Part shown: in pieces, positions 25,673 to 33,789 of the stretch
Layout of the letters: each line of letters starts with the position of its first letter
Numbering within the stretch: position 1 is the stretch's first letter
Source: Paludibacteraceae bacterium
Lineage (GTDB): Bacteria; Bacteroidota; Bacteroidia; Bacteroidales; Paludibacteraceae
Direction of reading: 5' to 3'
NCBI GenBank assembly: GCA_017467185.1
Contig: JAFTSS010000090.1
Coordinates: forward strand, 1-64,000
Length of the DNA stretch: 64,000 bases
Program-made: the position numbers and the translations under genes
Notes under the pieces: generated by a model
The model's input: only the letters and a program-made list of their open reading frames with translations
Told to the model about the DNA's origin: nothing
Databases searched by the model: none

Positions 25673-26764
25673 TTATTTAATTTGTAATACACAGCTGACA
25701 GGGTAGTGGTCTGAGATTTTCATTTCTCGGTGTATTGTACAATCTGTTATATTGAATTCTTTGCTTGTCAATATATGGTCGATTGGAAAAAACATAATAC
25801 TTTTGTTATATGTCCAGTGATAACCCCAGTTGCCTGCTTGGGAGTATGCGTCTTGCATATTTTTTTTGATTGTGCTGTATGTGTACGATAATGGTACATC
25901 GTTGAAATCGCCTAATGCGATAGCTGGATAATTAGTTTCATCTATTGTTTGACGCACAGCCTTTGCTTGTTGCACTCTGTTTTTTGCACCAGTCACAAGG
26001 CGAGAACCTATTTTTAAGCCTGCATCTACTATCTCTTGTCTGTTGTTGTTTTCGTCGATCAATTTTTCAGCAAATTGGCGATCTTCTTTATTGAGCTTGT
26101 TCGATTCTAAGTGATTATTAATTACTCTAATTGTATCTCCTTCGATAATTATGTCTGAGTATATGCTTATATTGTCAGCCGATTGATATTCTATTTTTTT
26201 CTTTTTAACTATTGGATAACGACTGAACGTAGCCAATCCATTTTCACCCCATTTATTTTGATTTTTGAACCAGATGTGGCGGTAAGGGTAAATAGAATCG
26301 AAGAATTTTAGTATCTCTTGTTTTGATGCGCCATATCTATGATAGTGTCCAAATTCTTGCAAACACACGATGTCTGCATCACATTCTTTTATGAATTTTG
26401 CAATTTTTTCAAATCCGTTATCGTTTTGATTATTGAATATGTGAGTATTGAATGTTAATATTTTAATTTTATCTTTTTGTGGAATAGTAGTCGTGAAATT
26501 TACAGATACTACGTTTCGCCATTGTACGAATGTTATAGCCATTATGGCTGTAATTATCAATGTATATCCCCATTTTTTGAATATTAACCAAAATATTATG
26601 CAACACACCATTAATATAATCCATAATGGCATGAGCATAACAAAATACGTAGGCAATCCAAATGTTTCTGGTGATATCCATTGTGCCGATAAGCCCAAAC
26701 AATAGCAAAATAGGATTACTATTGTTATAGCCAGCATTATATATTTTACAAAATTTCTAAGCAA
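25673..26764 (-). CDS. Membrane-anchored endonuclease/exonuclease/phosphatase family protein
   Basis: This 363-aa protein has two to three N-terminal hydrophobic segments (about 8-28 and 40-85), then an EEP (DNase I-like) domain from about residue 103. Catalytic motifs are KILTFNTHIFN, the metal-binding DIVCLQEFGHYH, NNHLESNK, ALGDFNDVP and the terminal SDHYPVSC His. Family members cleave phosphodiesters in nucleic acids, inositol phosphates or sphingolipids; the substrate here is not evident. The active site probably faces the periplasm, which I infer from the membrane segments. It follows the rhomboid genes on the same strand with about 20 bp spacing. Confidence 0.87.
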   Translation of the reverse strand: MLRNFVKYIMLAITIVILFCYCLGLSAQWISPETFGLPTYFVMLMPLWIILMVCCIIFWLIFKKWGYTLIITAIMAITFVQWRNVVSVNFTTTIPQKDKIKILTFNTHIFNNQNDNGFEKIAKFIKECDADIVCLQEFGHYHRYGASKQEILKFFDSIYPYRHIWFKNQNKWGENGLATFSRYPIVKKKKIEYQSADNISIYSDIIIEGDTIRVINNHLESNKLNKEDRQFAEKLIDENNNRQEIVDAGLKIGSRLVTGAKNRVQQAKAVRQTIDETNYPAIALGDFNDVPLSYTYSTIKKNMQDAYSQAGNWGYHWTYNKSIMFFPIDHILTSKEFNITDCTIHREMKISDHYPVSCVLQIK

Positions 26765-26787
26765 AGTATTAAATTGTGAATTATGAA

Positions 26788-27678
26788 TTATTTTTTGCTG
26801 CGATCGAAGAGTTCTCTTTTCTCTTCGGCAGTGAGGCTTTCATATCCTCGTTGTTTTATTTTGTCAAGAATAGCATCTATAGCAGCTTCATTTGCACGTT
26901 TTTCTTTGTTGTATTCTGCATCGGTTTTCACTCTTGTTGCTGTTTGTTTGCCACCTTTATTTACTTTTATTTTGGGTGTACGTTTGAATAAATTTGTAAA
27001 CCAATTTATTACAGATGTAACAGGGCGAGAGTAGTCTTTGCCTCGTAGCCAAGCTTTAGCATATAAGTATCCGAGTATAGCACCGCCGATATGGGCAAAT
27101 TCGCCACCTGCATTGTTACCAGTGATACCAAATACGCTAATTGCTACCATCCCTATTGCTAACCATACCAATTTTACTTCACCGATAAACATCAATCGGA
27201 GAGAGTAGTGAGGTTGTAATGTTGCCGCTGCAACGCAGATTGCTACTACTGCTCCAGAAGCACCTAATAAGTAGCTATTATTTACTGCAACAGAGAAATA
27301 TGGGAAAATATTGTATGCTAACAAATATAGTGCTGCACCAGCCAATCCACCCAATATATATAGTGCTACTAATTGTTTTTGTGATATTCGTTCTAATATT
27401 ATTCGTCCAAACCAATAGAGTGAAATCATATTAAAAAATATGTGCATTACATCGGCATGCATAAACATGTACGTAATTACGCTCCAAGGTTGTTTAATGA
27501 GCATCATTAAATTAGATGGCAACTCTAAGTATGAAGTTACCGAAGCAGTATTGATGTTGAATAATATCAAACATAGCGACACTAATTTCACCAAAACAAA
27601 TGCCCCTACATTTATATATATCAATCGCATCAACGATGTTCCTCTCAAATAAAAAGCTTTTATATCATTCCAGTTCAT
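26788..27678 (-). CDS. Rhomboid family intramembrane serine protease
   Basis: This 296-aa protein has six or so membrane helices. The catalytic Ser is in LLGASGAVVAI, and the partner His in EFAHIGGAILGYLYAK. HADVMHIFFNMISLYWFG supplies the conserved His and Asn of the oxyanion region. The hydrophilic C-terminal tail of about 70 aa is highly charged (KKIKQRGYESLTAEEKRELFDRS), a feature common in Bacteroidota rhomboids. It is downstream of a second rhomboid gene on the same strand; the two probably form an operon with the EEP gene. A 9-bp tandem repeat lies between the two rhomboids. Confidence 0.92.
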   Translation of the reverse strand: MNWNDIKAFYLRGTSLMRLIYINVGAFVLVKLVSLCLILFNINTASVTSYLELPSNLMMLIKQPWSVITYMFMHADVMHIFFNMISLYWFGRIILERISQKQLVALYILGGLAGAALYLLAYNIFPYFSVAVNNSYLLGASGAVVAICVAAATLQPHYSLRLMFIGEVKLVWLAIGMVAISVFGITGNNAGGEFAHIGGAILGYLYAKAWLRGKDYSRPVTSVINWFTNLFKRTPKIKVNKGGKQTATRVKTDAEYNKEKRANEAAIDAILDKIKQRGYESLTAEEKRELFDRSKK

Positions 27679-27706
27679 AAGAGATTAGAGTTTAGTGAGG
27701 TTAGTT

Positions 27707-27742
27707 GCTATAGCGACTATAGCAATTATAGTATCTATAGTG
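27707..27742. repeat. 9-bp tandem repeat (CTATAG core), four units
   Basis: GCTATAGCG, ACTATAGCA, ATTATAGTA and TCTATAGTG follow each other in the gap between the two rhomboid genes. Confidence 0.9.
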
Positions 27743-27753
27743 TTTAGTAACTA

Positions 27754-28527
27754 TCAATAAAGTTTTCCCTGTCGTTTCCACATCCACAATATACCAGCAC
27801 CAAAAAGCATACCGCCCAAGTGTGCAAAGTGTGCCACATTGTCAAAGGCAAAACCAGTTACACCGAAGAACAACTCAAATGCAGCATATATTGCAACAAA
27901 AATGCGGGCAGGTATCATAAATGGTACGAATAGTAATCCCATTTTTGCTTCAGGAAATAGCCAGCCAAAAGCCAATAAAATGCCAAATAGTGCACCAGAA
28001 GCACCAACTGTTACGTGTGCAGCAAATATCTGTTCTTTTAGTCTGATTACATCTATTGCGGTGGCGTGAGCAATATTACCTCCCGTAAACATACTACTAA
28101 ATGGTACCAATGCTTCTCCCGAATTTTCAGCAATTGCTATATTCATTGCAGTTGTGATGTCATGTAAATCAATCATCCATGTCAATTCTTGTATAATTCC
28201 GGCACCTATGCCTGTAAAGAAATAGAAAAACAAGAACTTTTTAGCCCCCCATACTTGTTCTAACGTGCGACCAAACATCCATATACCAAACATATTGCAG
28301 AATAAGTGCCATATACTGCTTGTATCATGTAAGAACATGTATGTAACTAACTGAATAGGATTAAATTTGTCTGAGAACCAATAGTGTAATCCGAAGATTT
28401 TCACCAAATCTATGCCTAAAGTTGATGGAAATACCTGCGAAGCTAACCAAAAAAGTAGGTTGATTATCATTAAATTGAGTACTGCAGGCGGTATATTACC
28501 CAAAAATGAGTTTCTTTGATAGTTCAT
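27754..28527 (-). CDS. Rhomboid family intramembrane serine protease
   Basis: This 257-aa rhomboid has the catalytic Ser in VGASGALFGILLAFG and the partner His in HFAHLGGMLFGAG. The Asn/His region is SSIWHLFCNMFGIWMFGR. There is a loop of about 60 aa between the early helices with MFTGGNIAHATAIDV. The C-terminus is short, unlike the neighbour's. It is first in the minus-strand operon and has TAAATTTG (28554-28547) as a probable -7 about 20 nt before the start codon. Confidence 0.92.
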   Translation of the reverse strand: MNYQRNSFLGNIPPAVLNLMIINLLFWLASQVFPSTLGIDLVKIFGLHYWFSDKFNPIQLVTYMFLHDTSSIWHLFCNMFGIWMFGRTLEQVWGAKKFLFFYFFTGIGAGIIQELTWMIDLHDITTAMNIAIAENSGEALVPFSSMFTGGNIAHATAIDVIRLKEQIFAAHVTVGASGALFGILLAFGWLFPEAKMGLLFVPFMIPARIFVAIYAAFELFFGVTGFAFDNVAHFAHLGGMLFGAGILWMWKRQGKLY

Positions 28528-28574
28528 ATTATTGCGATTAAGTGTGCAAATTTACGAAAAAAATGCTATATTTA

Positions 28575-28590
28575 TATGTTGTACAACATA
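28575..28590. promoter_or_regulatory. 16-bp perfect palindrome, candidate operator
   Basis: TATGTTGTACAACATA lies between the divergent rhomboid and HU promoters. The binding factor is unknown. Confidence 0.4.
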
Positions 28591-28636
28591 TTTTTTGTTT
28601 TTTAATGTTTTTTTTATAAAAAATATAGCAAAAAAT

Positions 28637-28667
28637 TTGTATATGTCAATAATTTAATATATTTTTG
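28637..28667 (+). promoter_or_regulatory. Promoter of hup
   Basis: TTG at 28637-28639 and TATTTTTG at 28660-28667, offset 23. Confidence 0.75.
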
Positions 28668-28724
28668 TGCCGTAAAATTGTTTTTTACAATACACATCAA
28701 TAATAATCTTTAAATTTAAAAAAA

Positions 28725-28994
28725 ATGAACAGAACAGAACTTGTGGCTGCTGTTGCCGAAAAAACAGGTATGACTAAAGTTGACGCTAAAAAAGCTGTTG
28801 ACGCTGCATTAGAAGCTATCGAAGGAGCACTCGTTGCTAACGAACAAGTTGCTCTTCTTGGTTTTGGTACTTTCTCAGTTGCTGAACGTGCTGAACGTCA
28901 AGGTGTAAATCCTGCTACTGGTGCTAAAATCACTATCGCTGCTAAAAAATCAGTTAAATTCAAAGCAGGTTCTGCATTAAACGCAAAACTTTAA
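28725..28994 (+). CDS. HU family DNA-binding protein
   Basis: This 89-aa nucleoid protein has the HU/IHF layout: two helices (MNRTELVAAVAEKTGMTKVDAKKAVDAALEAI, residues 1-32), then beta strands LLGFGTFSVAERAERQGVNPATG (45-67) with the DNA-minor-groove arm and its conserved GxNPATG Pro. The normal C-terminal KKSVKFKAGSALN is present. It is monocistronic, with a consensus promoter and a strong terminator, and its codon bias indicates high expression. Confidence 0.95.
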   Translation: MNRTELVAAVAEKTGMTKVDAKKAVDAALEAIEGALVANEQVALLGFGTFSVAERAERQGVNPATGAKITIAAKKSVKFKAGSALNAKL

Positions 28995-29026
28995 TCTTAT
29001 TATTCGAACAAACTGTTATAAATAGT

Positions 29027-29056
29027 AGAGACGCAATTTGTTGCGTCTCTTTTTTA
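29027..29056 (+). terminator. Terminator of hup, palindrome family AGAGACGCAA
   Basis: AGAGACGCAA-TTTG-TTGCGTCTCT is a perfect 10-bp stem followed by six T. The same stem, without the T run, occurs at 31288-31315. Confidence 0.85.
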
Positions 29057-29149
29057 TTTTGATTATATTGTTTATTCTGGTTGTGATTTAATTTCGCTCA
29101 CAATTCCTTCACGTGTTTTAAGGAAAATACACACAAGTATGGCAACCCC

Positions 29150-29200
29150 CATATTCCTCCCCTCTCTTAGGGGAGATGTCCGAAAGACGGAGGGGTTAAA
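29150..29200. repeat. GC-rich intergenic repeat with two hairpins
   Basis: CCCCTCTCTTAGGGG and a second arm reading GTCCGAAAGAC then GGAGGGG fold into short hairpins just after the dnaJ stop. I recognise this as a sequence common between genes in Bacteroidota, from memory. Confidence 0.5.
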
Positions 29201-29222
29201 AATCTTCATTCCCCATTCCTCA

Positions 29223-30371
29223 TTATTCAAAAAGGTTACGGAAGCGGTTAAAGAAATTTTTTGCAGCCGAAGCGTTAGGTTTCATATTTTTTGATTCGCT
29301 CAATTTTTCAAACGCTTTTTTCTCGTCTGATGACAAATCTTCTGGAATATATACACCTATATTTACTAATAAATCACCAGTACCATAACGATTTACATCA
29401 GGAAGACCTTTGTTGCGCAATCTCAACACTTTACCTGGTTGTGTACCTTTGTCAATTTTGACTTTTACTTTTCCATCAATAGTAGGGATTTCTACCATAC
29501 CGCCCAATACCGCTGTAGGCAAGTCAAGCAAAAGGTTATATATAAGGTTATTTTGGTCGCGAATGAGTTCTGGGTGTTTTTCCTCTTCTATCACAATCAA
29601 TAAATCGCCAGGAATACCACCACGGCGAGCTGCATTACCTTTGCCCGACATGCTGAGTTGCATGCCTTCTGCCACACCTGCAGGGATATTGATTGTAATC
29701 ACCTCTTCTTGAATTGTCACACCTTCGCCTTTACAGTGTGGACATTCATCCTTAATAATTTTACCTTCGCCACCACATTTTGGACAAGTAGTGCGAGTTT
29801 GCATATTACCTAAGATTGTACGTTGTACACGATTAACATAGCCCGAACCTCCACACTCAGGACAAGTTGTAGTACTATGTTCGTCTTTTGCACCTGAGCC
29901 ACCGCAATGAGTACAAGTTACCGCCTTGCGTACTTTTATTTTCTTTTCACAGCCTGTGGCAATATCTTTTAATGACAATTTGACACGTACGCGCAAGTCA
30001 GAACCACGATTTACACGTTGGCGACTGCCACCACCTCCGCCAAATCCGCCGAAACCACCGAATCCGAAGTGACCACCAAAGATGTCGCCGAATTGTGAGA
30101 ATATGTCCTCCATATTCATGCCACCTCCGCCGAAACCGCCAGCGCCATTCATGCCAGCATGTCCGAATTGGTCGTAACGTGCACGTTTGTCAGGGTCGCT
30201 AAGCACTTCGTATGCTTCAGCAGCCTCTTTAAATTTCTCTTCAGCTTCTTTATCGCCTGGATTTTTATCTGGGTGATATTGAATAGCCTTTTTGCGGTAC
30301 GCTTTTTTTATCTCATCGTCAGATGCACCTTTTTGTACACCTAACACTTCATAATAGTCTCTCTTTGACAT
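29223..30371 (-). CDS. dnaJ: Molecular chaperone DnaJ (Hsp40)
   Basis: This 382-aa class I DnaJ stimulates the ATPase of DnaK. The J domain (1-70) has the HPD motif in [10 protein letters not shown] Gly/Phe-rich region (about 75-120) follows. Four zinc-binding CxxCxGxG repeats are visible: [24 protein letters not shown] and CPHCKGEG. The C-terminal substrate-binding domain follows from about 210. It is 3' of grpE on the same strand, a standard heat-shock pair, but here separated by a 247-bp gap carrying a repeat element instead of the usual few bases. Confidence 0.96.
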   Translation of the reverse strand: MSKRDYYEVLGVQKGASDDEIKKAYRKKAIQYHPDKNPGDKEAEEKFKEAAEAYEVLSDPDKRARYDQFGHAGMNGAGGFGGGGMNMEDIFSQFGDIFGGHFGFGGFGGFGGGGGSRQRVNRGSDLRVRVKLSLKDIATGCEKKIKVRKAVTCTHCGGSGAKDEHSTTTCPECGGSGYVNRVQRTILGNMQTRTTCPKCGGEGKIIKDECPHCKGEGVTIQEEVITINIPAGVAEGMQLSMSGKGNAARRGGIPGDLLIVIEEEKHPELIRDQNNLIYNLLLDLPTAVLGGMVEIPTIDGKVKVKIDKGTQPGKVLRLRNKGLPDVNRYGTGDLLVNIGVYIPEDLSSDEKKAFEKLSESKNMKPNASAAKNFFNRFRNLFE

Positions 30372-30400
30372 ATGTTTTTTGTTTTTTGTCTTTTGTTTTT

Positions 30401-30606
30401 AACATAAGTACAAAATTTATTTATTGGACAAAATAGTTTGTCCTATTTATTTTTTGTTGGTTGACATTTTTTTAAGTACAGGTTTTGTAATCAATAATAG
30501 TAATTTTTATGACTTATGGTTTGTACTTAAAAAGTAGTTCTCCGTCCTATAGTTAGAAATAAAAATTATGATTTGCAAGCCTATAAATTAGTTCTGTACT
30601 TATGTT
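30401..30606. repeat. Candidate MITE-like element with nested inverted repeats
   Basis: Ends AACATAAGTACA (30401-30412) and TGTACTTATGTT (30595-30606) are perfect inverted repeats, and the resemblance continues inward for about 25 bp with a few mismatches. A second inverted pair TTTAAGTACA (30471-30480) / TGTACTTAAA (30522-30531) sits inside. A hairpin GGACAAA-ATAG-TTTGTCC is at 30426-30443. No target-site duplication is obvious and no ORF is present. Confidence 0.6.
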
Positions 30607-30618
30607 GAAATAAGAATT

Positions 30619-31200
30619 TTAATTGCCAACAACGACTTTTGCGTGGCGGATGACTTTTTCGTTCATTGTATAACCTTTAGTTGTACAATCTACGATTTTA
30701 TCTTTCAATTCTGGAGTAGGAGCTGGGATTGTAGTTATAGCTTCGTGATATTCAGTGTCAAATGGAGCATTTTCGGTTTCAATAACAGCCACACCATTTG
30801 CTTTCATCATTGACATTACTTGATTATAAATCAATTCAACACCTTGACGCACAGCCTCTACATCCTCTGCAGTTTTCATGCTCTCTAATGCACGTTCAAA
30901 ATTATCCACGATAGGCAAAAAGTCGCAGATAATTCTCTCACCAGCATTTTTTATCAAGTCAGCCTTCTCTTTGATAGTGCGTTTACGGTAATTGTCAAAA
31001 TCAGCCATTAGTCTTAAGTGGCTATCATTTAAATCTTTATATTTCTTTTCCCATTCATTTGGCTCTTCTGCTTTTTCAGTCTCTTCTGTTTCTGGTGTTT
31101 CAACTTCTGAAGTTTCCATTTTAGCATCTTGTGCTTCGTTTTTCATTTCTTGAGCTTCATTTTGTGTCTCTTCGACTTTAGTTTCTTTTTCTTTTTTCAT
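30619..31200 (-). CDS. grpE: Nucleotide exchange factor GrpE
   Basis: GrpE releases ADP from DnaK. At 193 aa it is normal for the family. A long acidic, Glu-rich N-terminal tail (about 1-55) is followed by the coiled coil (WEKKYKDLNDSHLRLMADFDNYRKRT, about 52-76). The C-terminal beta wing has the signature region VDCTTKGYTMNEKVIRHAKVVVG at its end. It is upstream of dnaJ on the same strand. Confidence 0.94.
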   Translation of the reverse strand: MKKEKETKVEETQNEAQEMKNEAQDAKMETSEVETPETEETEKAEEPNEWEKKYKDLNDSHLRLMADFDNYRKRTIKEKADLIKNAGERIICDFLPIVDNFERALESMKTAEDVEAVRQGVELIYNQVMSMMKANGVAVIETENAPFDTEYHEAITTIPAPTPELKDKIVDCTTKGYTMNEKVIRHAKVVVGN

Positions 31201-31245
31201 ATCGTTGTTAAAATTATAATCTTTTACCTATTGTATCAAAAACGT

Positions 31246-31276
31246 TGCCAAATTGTAATTATATGCCATATTGGCA
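31246..31276. promoter_or_regulatory. Candidate operator upstream of grpE
   Basis: TGCCAA (31246-31251) and TTGGCA (31271-31276) are inverted, and the right half is part of TGCCATATTGGCA (31264-31276). It lies 46-76 nt before the grpE start. It does not match CIRCE. Confidence 0.3.
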
Positions 31277-31287
31277 CTATAAAAATA

Positions 31288-31315
31288 GTAGAGACGCAAC
31301 GTATTGCGTCTCTAC
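31288..31315. repeat. Dispersed palindrome GTAGAGACGCAA
   Basis: GTAGAGACGCAA-CGTA-TTGCGTCTCTAC, a perfect 12-bp stem between dsbD and grpE, related to the hup terminator. Confidence 0.85.
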
Positions 31316-31341
31316 ATTTATATCAATCAACGATTGATTAA

Positions 31342-33285
31342 TTATTTTTTGTAATTATTTAATGTTTCTTTAAGGAATTCAACAAAGTTTGCAGGATTTT
31401 CATCGAATGCGTATGATTTGTTGAGTGGTTTACCTTCAGCATCAAGTGCTACATAGAAAGGTTGTGCGTTAGCACCGAATTTATGACGTTGAATGTAGCT
31501 ATTTTTTTCGCCTACAGTTGTGAACACTTTTTCAACACCTTGTTCAACCACTTTCATTGGTTTAGCAAGAGGTGTACGGTCGTCAACCATAAGTGTTACG
31601 AGTACGAAATCGTTTTGCAACATATCAGCCACTTTATCATCTGTCCAAACAGAAGCTTCCATTTTACGACAGTTAACACAACCGAAACCTGAGAAGTCAA
31701 TCAACACTGGTTTACCAGCTGTTTGAGCCATTTGCATAGCTACTTCAAAGTCGTGCGAATCTGGGTGAACTTCGCTTGTATAAAGGTTGAAGTCTTGAGT
31801 TGACAAAGGAGGAGCAAATGCCGAAGCCGAACGACAAGGTGCACCCCACAAACCTGGTACCAAGTAGATAGCGTATGCAAATGAGCAAAGAGCCAACATC
31901 ATACGACCAACGCCGATACGTTCAACTTGATCATCGTGTGGTAATGTAATTTTGCCAAGGAGATACATACCAAGCAATGCGAAGATTACGATCCACAAAG
32001 CGAGGAATGTTTCGCGGTCAAGGATACCCCAACCGTATGCCAAGTCAGCAACAGACAAGAATTTGAGAGAGAGAGCAAGTTCCAAGAAACCGAGAACTAC
32101 TTTTACTGAGTTCAACCAACCACCTGATTTAGGCATTGATTTCAACATAGAAGGGAACATTGCAAATACAGTAAATGGCAATGCCAATGCGATAGCGAAA
32201 CCAAACATACCGATAGCAGGGCCTAACCATGAACCTTGAGCTGCTTCAACAAGCAAAGTACCGATGATAGGACCAGTACAAGAGAATGAAACCAACACAA
32301 GGGTAAATGCCATCAACATGATTGACACGAAACCTGTAGTTGACTCAGCTTTAGCATCCATTTTTGATGTCCATGAAGCTGGCAAAGTGATTTCGAATGC
32401 ACCGAAGAACGATACAGCAAACACAACCAACATCAAGAAGAAGATGATGTTAAAGATAGCGTTAGTAGAGAGAGCATTCAAAGCCGAAGCACCAAAGATA
32501 CCAGTTACCAAAAGACCGAGAGTCAAATAGATGATAACGATAGCAGCACCGTATGTGAACGCATCGCGACGACCTTTAGATTTATCGCCCGAACGTTTCA
32601 AGAAGAATGAAACAGTCATAGGGATAATAGGCCATACACAAGGAGTAAACAACGCAACGAAACCGCCGAGGAAACCAAGAATAAAGATAGCCCACAACGA
32701 AGAATCAGAAGTGTTAGTTGTTTCACCAAATGCTTTAAGCTCATCAATAACAGGAGTATAAAGATCATTAGCAGCTTCTTCTACTGCAGTTTCTGTTTCT
32801 GCAACTTCAGCAATAGGCATTGGTTCATTTGCTTTAGGACCGAAAGCAAAGTTGTAAGGACCGAAGAGGAGACAAGAACCAACTACTTCAGAGCAAGCTT
32901 GACCAGAAGCAGCAACGCCAACGCCCCAGTTTTCGTCAGTAATTTTTATTTTTTGTGCAAACACTGCAGTTTTTTCAAACGAAGTGATTTCGCACTCAAA
33001 CATGTTGTCGAAGATAGTGTGAGCTTCAGTTTTAATTTCAAGTTCACCATTAAGTTCAGCACCAACGAGTTTGTTAAATTCAATTTTGGTTGCGATAGGA
33101 CCTTTATCGGTCTCTTCCAAACCATAAATGTGCCAAGTGTCGTCGATAGTTGCAGTCAAAGTGATTTCTGCATTTTTACCATCTTGACTAATTTGGGCAT
33201 CCCATTTTACAGGCTCAAGAATTTGAGCAAATGTCATGGTAAAGAGGCACATTACAAGTGCCAAGGTTGAAAAAAGTTTTTTCAT
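31342..33285 (-). CDS. Thiol:disulfide interchange protein DsbD family
   Basis: This 647-aa protein carries electrons from cytoplasmic thioredoxin to periplasmic thiols. It has a signal peptide (about 1-20) and an N-terminal DsbD-alpha-like beta domain (about 25-150). The central region of eight membrane helices (about 190-480) contains TPCVWPIIPMTVSFF and SCTGPIIGTLL, each with one redox Cys. A C-terminal thioredoxin-like domain has GCVNCRKME around residues 535-542. The architecture is complete. It is convergent with nothing and stands alone between grpE and a small ORF on the same strand. Confidence 0.92.
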   Translation of the reverse strand: MKKLFSTLALVMCLFTMTFAQILEPVKWDAQISQDGKNAEITLTATIDDTWHIYGLEETDKGPIATKIEFNKLVGAELNGELEIKTEAHTIFDNMFECEITSFEKTAVFAQKIKITDENWGVGVAASGQACSEVVGSCLLFGPYNFAFGPKANEPMPIAEVAETETAVEEAANDLYTPVIDELKAFGETTNTSDSSLWAIFILGFLGGFVALFTPCVWPIIPMTVSFFLKRSGDKSKGRRDAFTYGAAIVIIYLTLGLLVTGIFGASALNALSTNAIFNIIFFLMLVVFAVSFFGAFEITLPASWTSKMDAKAESTTGFVSIMLMAFTLVLVSFSCTGPIIGTLLVEAAQGSWLGPAIGMFGFAIALALPFTVFAMFPSMLKSMPKSGGWLNSVKVVLGFLELALSLKFLSVADLAYGWGILDRETFLALWIVIFALLGMYLLGKITLPHDDQVERIGVGRMMLALCSFAYAIYLVPGLWGAPCRSASAFAPPLSTQDFNLYTSEVHPDSHDFEVAMQMAQTAGKPVLIDFSGFGCVNCRKMEASVWTDDKVADMLQNDFVLVTLMVDDRTPLAKPMKVVEQGVEKVFTTVGEKNSYIQRHKFGANAQPFYVALDAEGKPLNKSYAFDENPANFVEFLKETLNNYKK

Positions 33286-33345
33286 ACTTTTTGAATTAAG
33301 TTAGAATATTTAGTGTTTTTATAATGTTACTCACTTCATTCGTGC

Positions 33346-33411
33346 GGACGCTTGAGCCAAGCATTCCTACAAATTACGCCTTGATTATTGTGGATACGGC
33401 ATGCCGTGTCC
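33346..33411. repeat. Two GGAC/GGAT palindromes in tandem
   Basis: One imperfect palindrome begins GGACGCTTGAGCCAAGC (33346-33367) and another is GGATACGGCATGCCGTGTCC (33392-33411, one mismatch). Both belong to the 2082-2101 family. Confidence 0.65.
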
Positions 33412-33458
33412 CTACAACTTATTCCTTGTTCCTTCTTCCTCCTTCCCTATTCCCTAAT

Positions 33459-33620
33459 TTACGGTATCATATCGAGCATTTCGTCGTCGAATGGATCATA
33501 ATCTTCTGGAAAATCAGCAGACTTGATTAGTTCATCGAAATCCTGATTTTCTTTATTGTCTTTTTTTATGCTCTCATATTCAGCAGGTTCTGCTAAATTG
33601 ACATGTATGTGATGTATCAT
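33459..33620 (-). CDS. Small acidic protein of unknown function (53 aa)
   Basis: An ATG at 33620 opens a 53-codon frame ending TAA. The product begins MIHHIHVNLAEPAEYE, then has DFDELIKSADFPEDYDPFDD and ends MLDMIP; it is strongly acidic with no membrane segment. It is soluble and possibly a short adaptor or peptide with acidic linear motifs. Support for a real gene is a consensus promoter at 33677-33647 with the exact 23-base offset and a leader of about 20 nt. I do not recognise the family. Confidence 0.55.
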   Translation of the reverse strand: MIHHIHVNLAEPAEYESIKKDNKENQDFDELIKSADFPEDYDPFDDEMLDMIP

Positions 33621-33646
33621 AAAAACATATTTATACAAATTCGGTG

Positions 33647-33677
33647 CAAAATTACAAAAAAATATTTATATACACAA
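33647..33677 (-). promoter_or_regulatory. Promoter of the small acidic ORF
   Basis: Minus strand TTG (33677-33675) and TAATTTTG (33654-33647), offset 23. Confidence 0.7.
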
Positions 33678-33789
33678 CTATTAAATAATTCAGAATTTAT
33701 AATTCATAGTTCATAAATTTTTTATAAATTTGCACTTACATTTTAAAGTCCAACTTTCAACTCTTAACTTTCAACTCTCAACTTAAATT

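Noticed and set aside
30424..30445. Intrinsic terminator between grpE and dnaJ
   Set aside because: The GGACAAA/TTTGTCC stem has no clear T run on the minus strand and lies inside the inverted-repeat element, so I treat it as part of that element.
31342..33285. Plus-strand open frames opposite dsbD at 31462-33270
   Set aside because: They are shadows of the well-supported dsbD gene with its complete domain set.
33324..33530. Open frame on the plus strand over the small acidic ORF
   Set aside because: It covers the repeat palindromes and conflicts with the minus-strand ORF, which has a consensus promoter.
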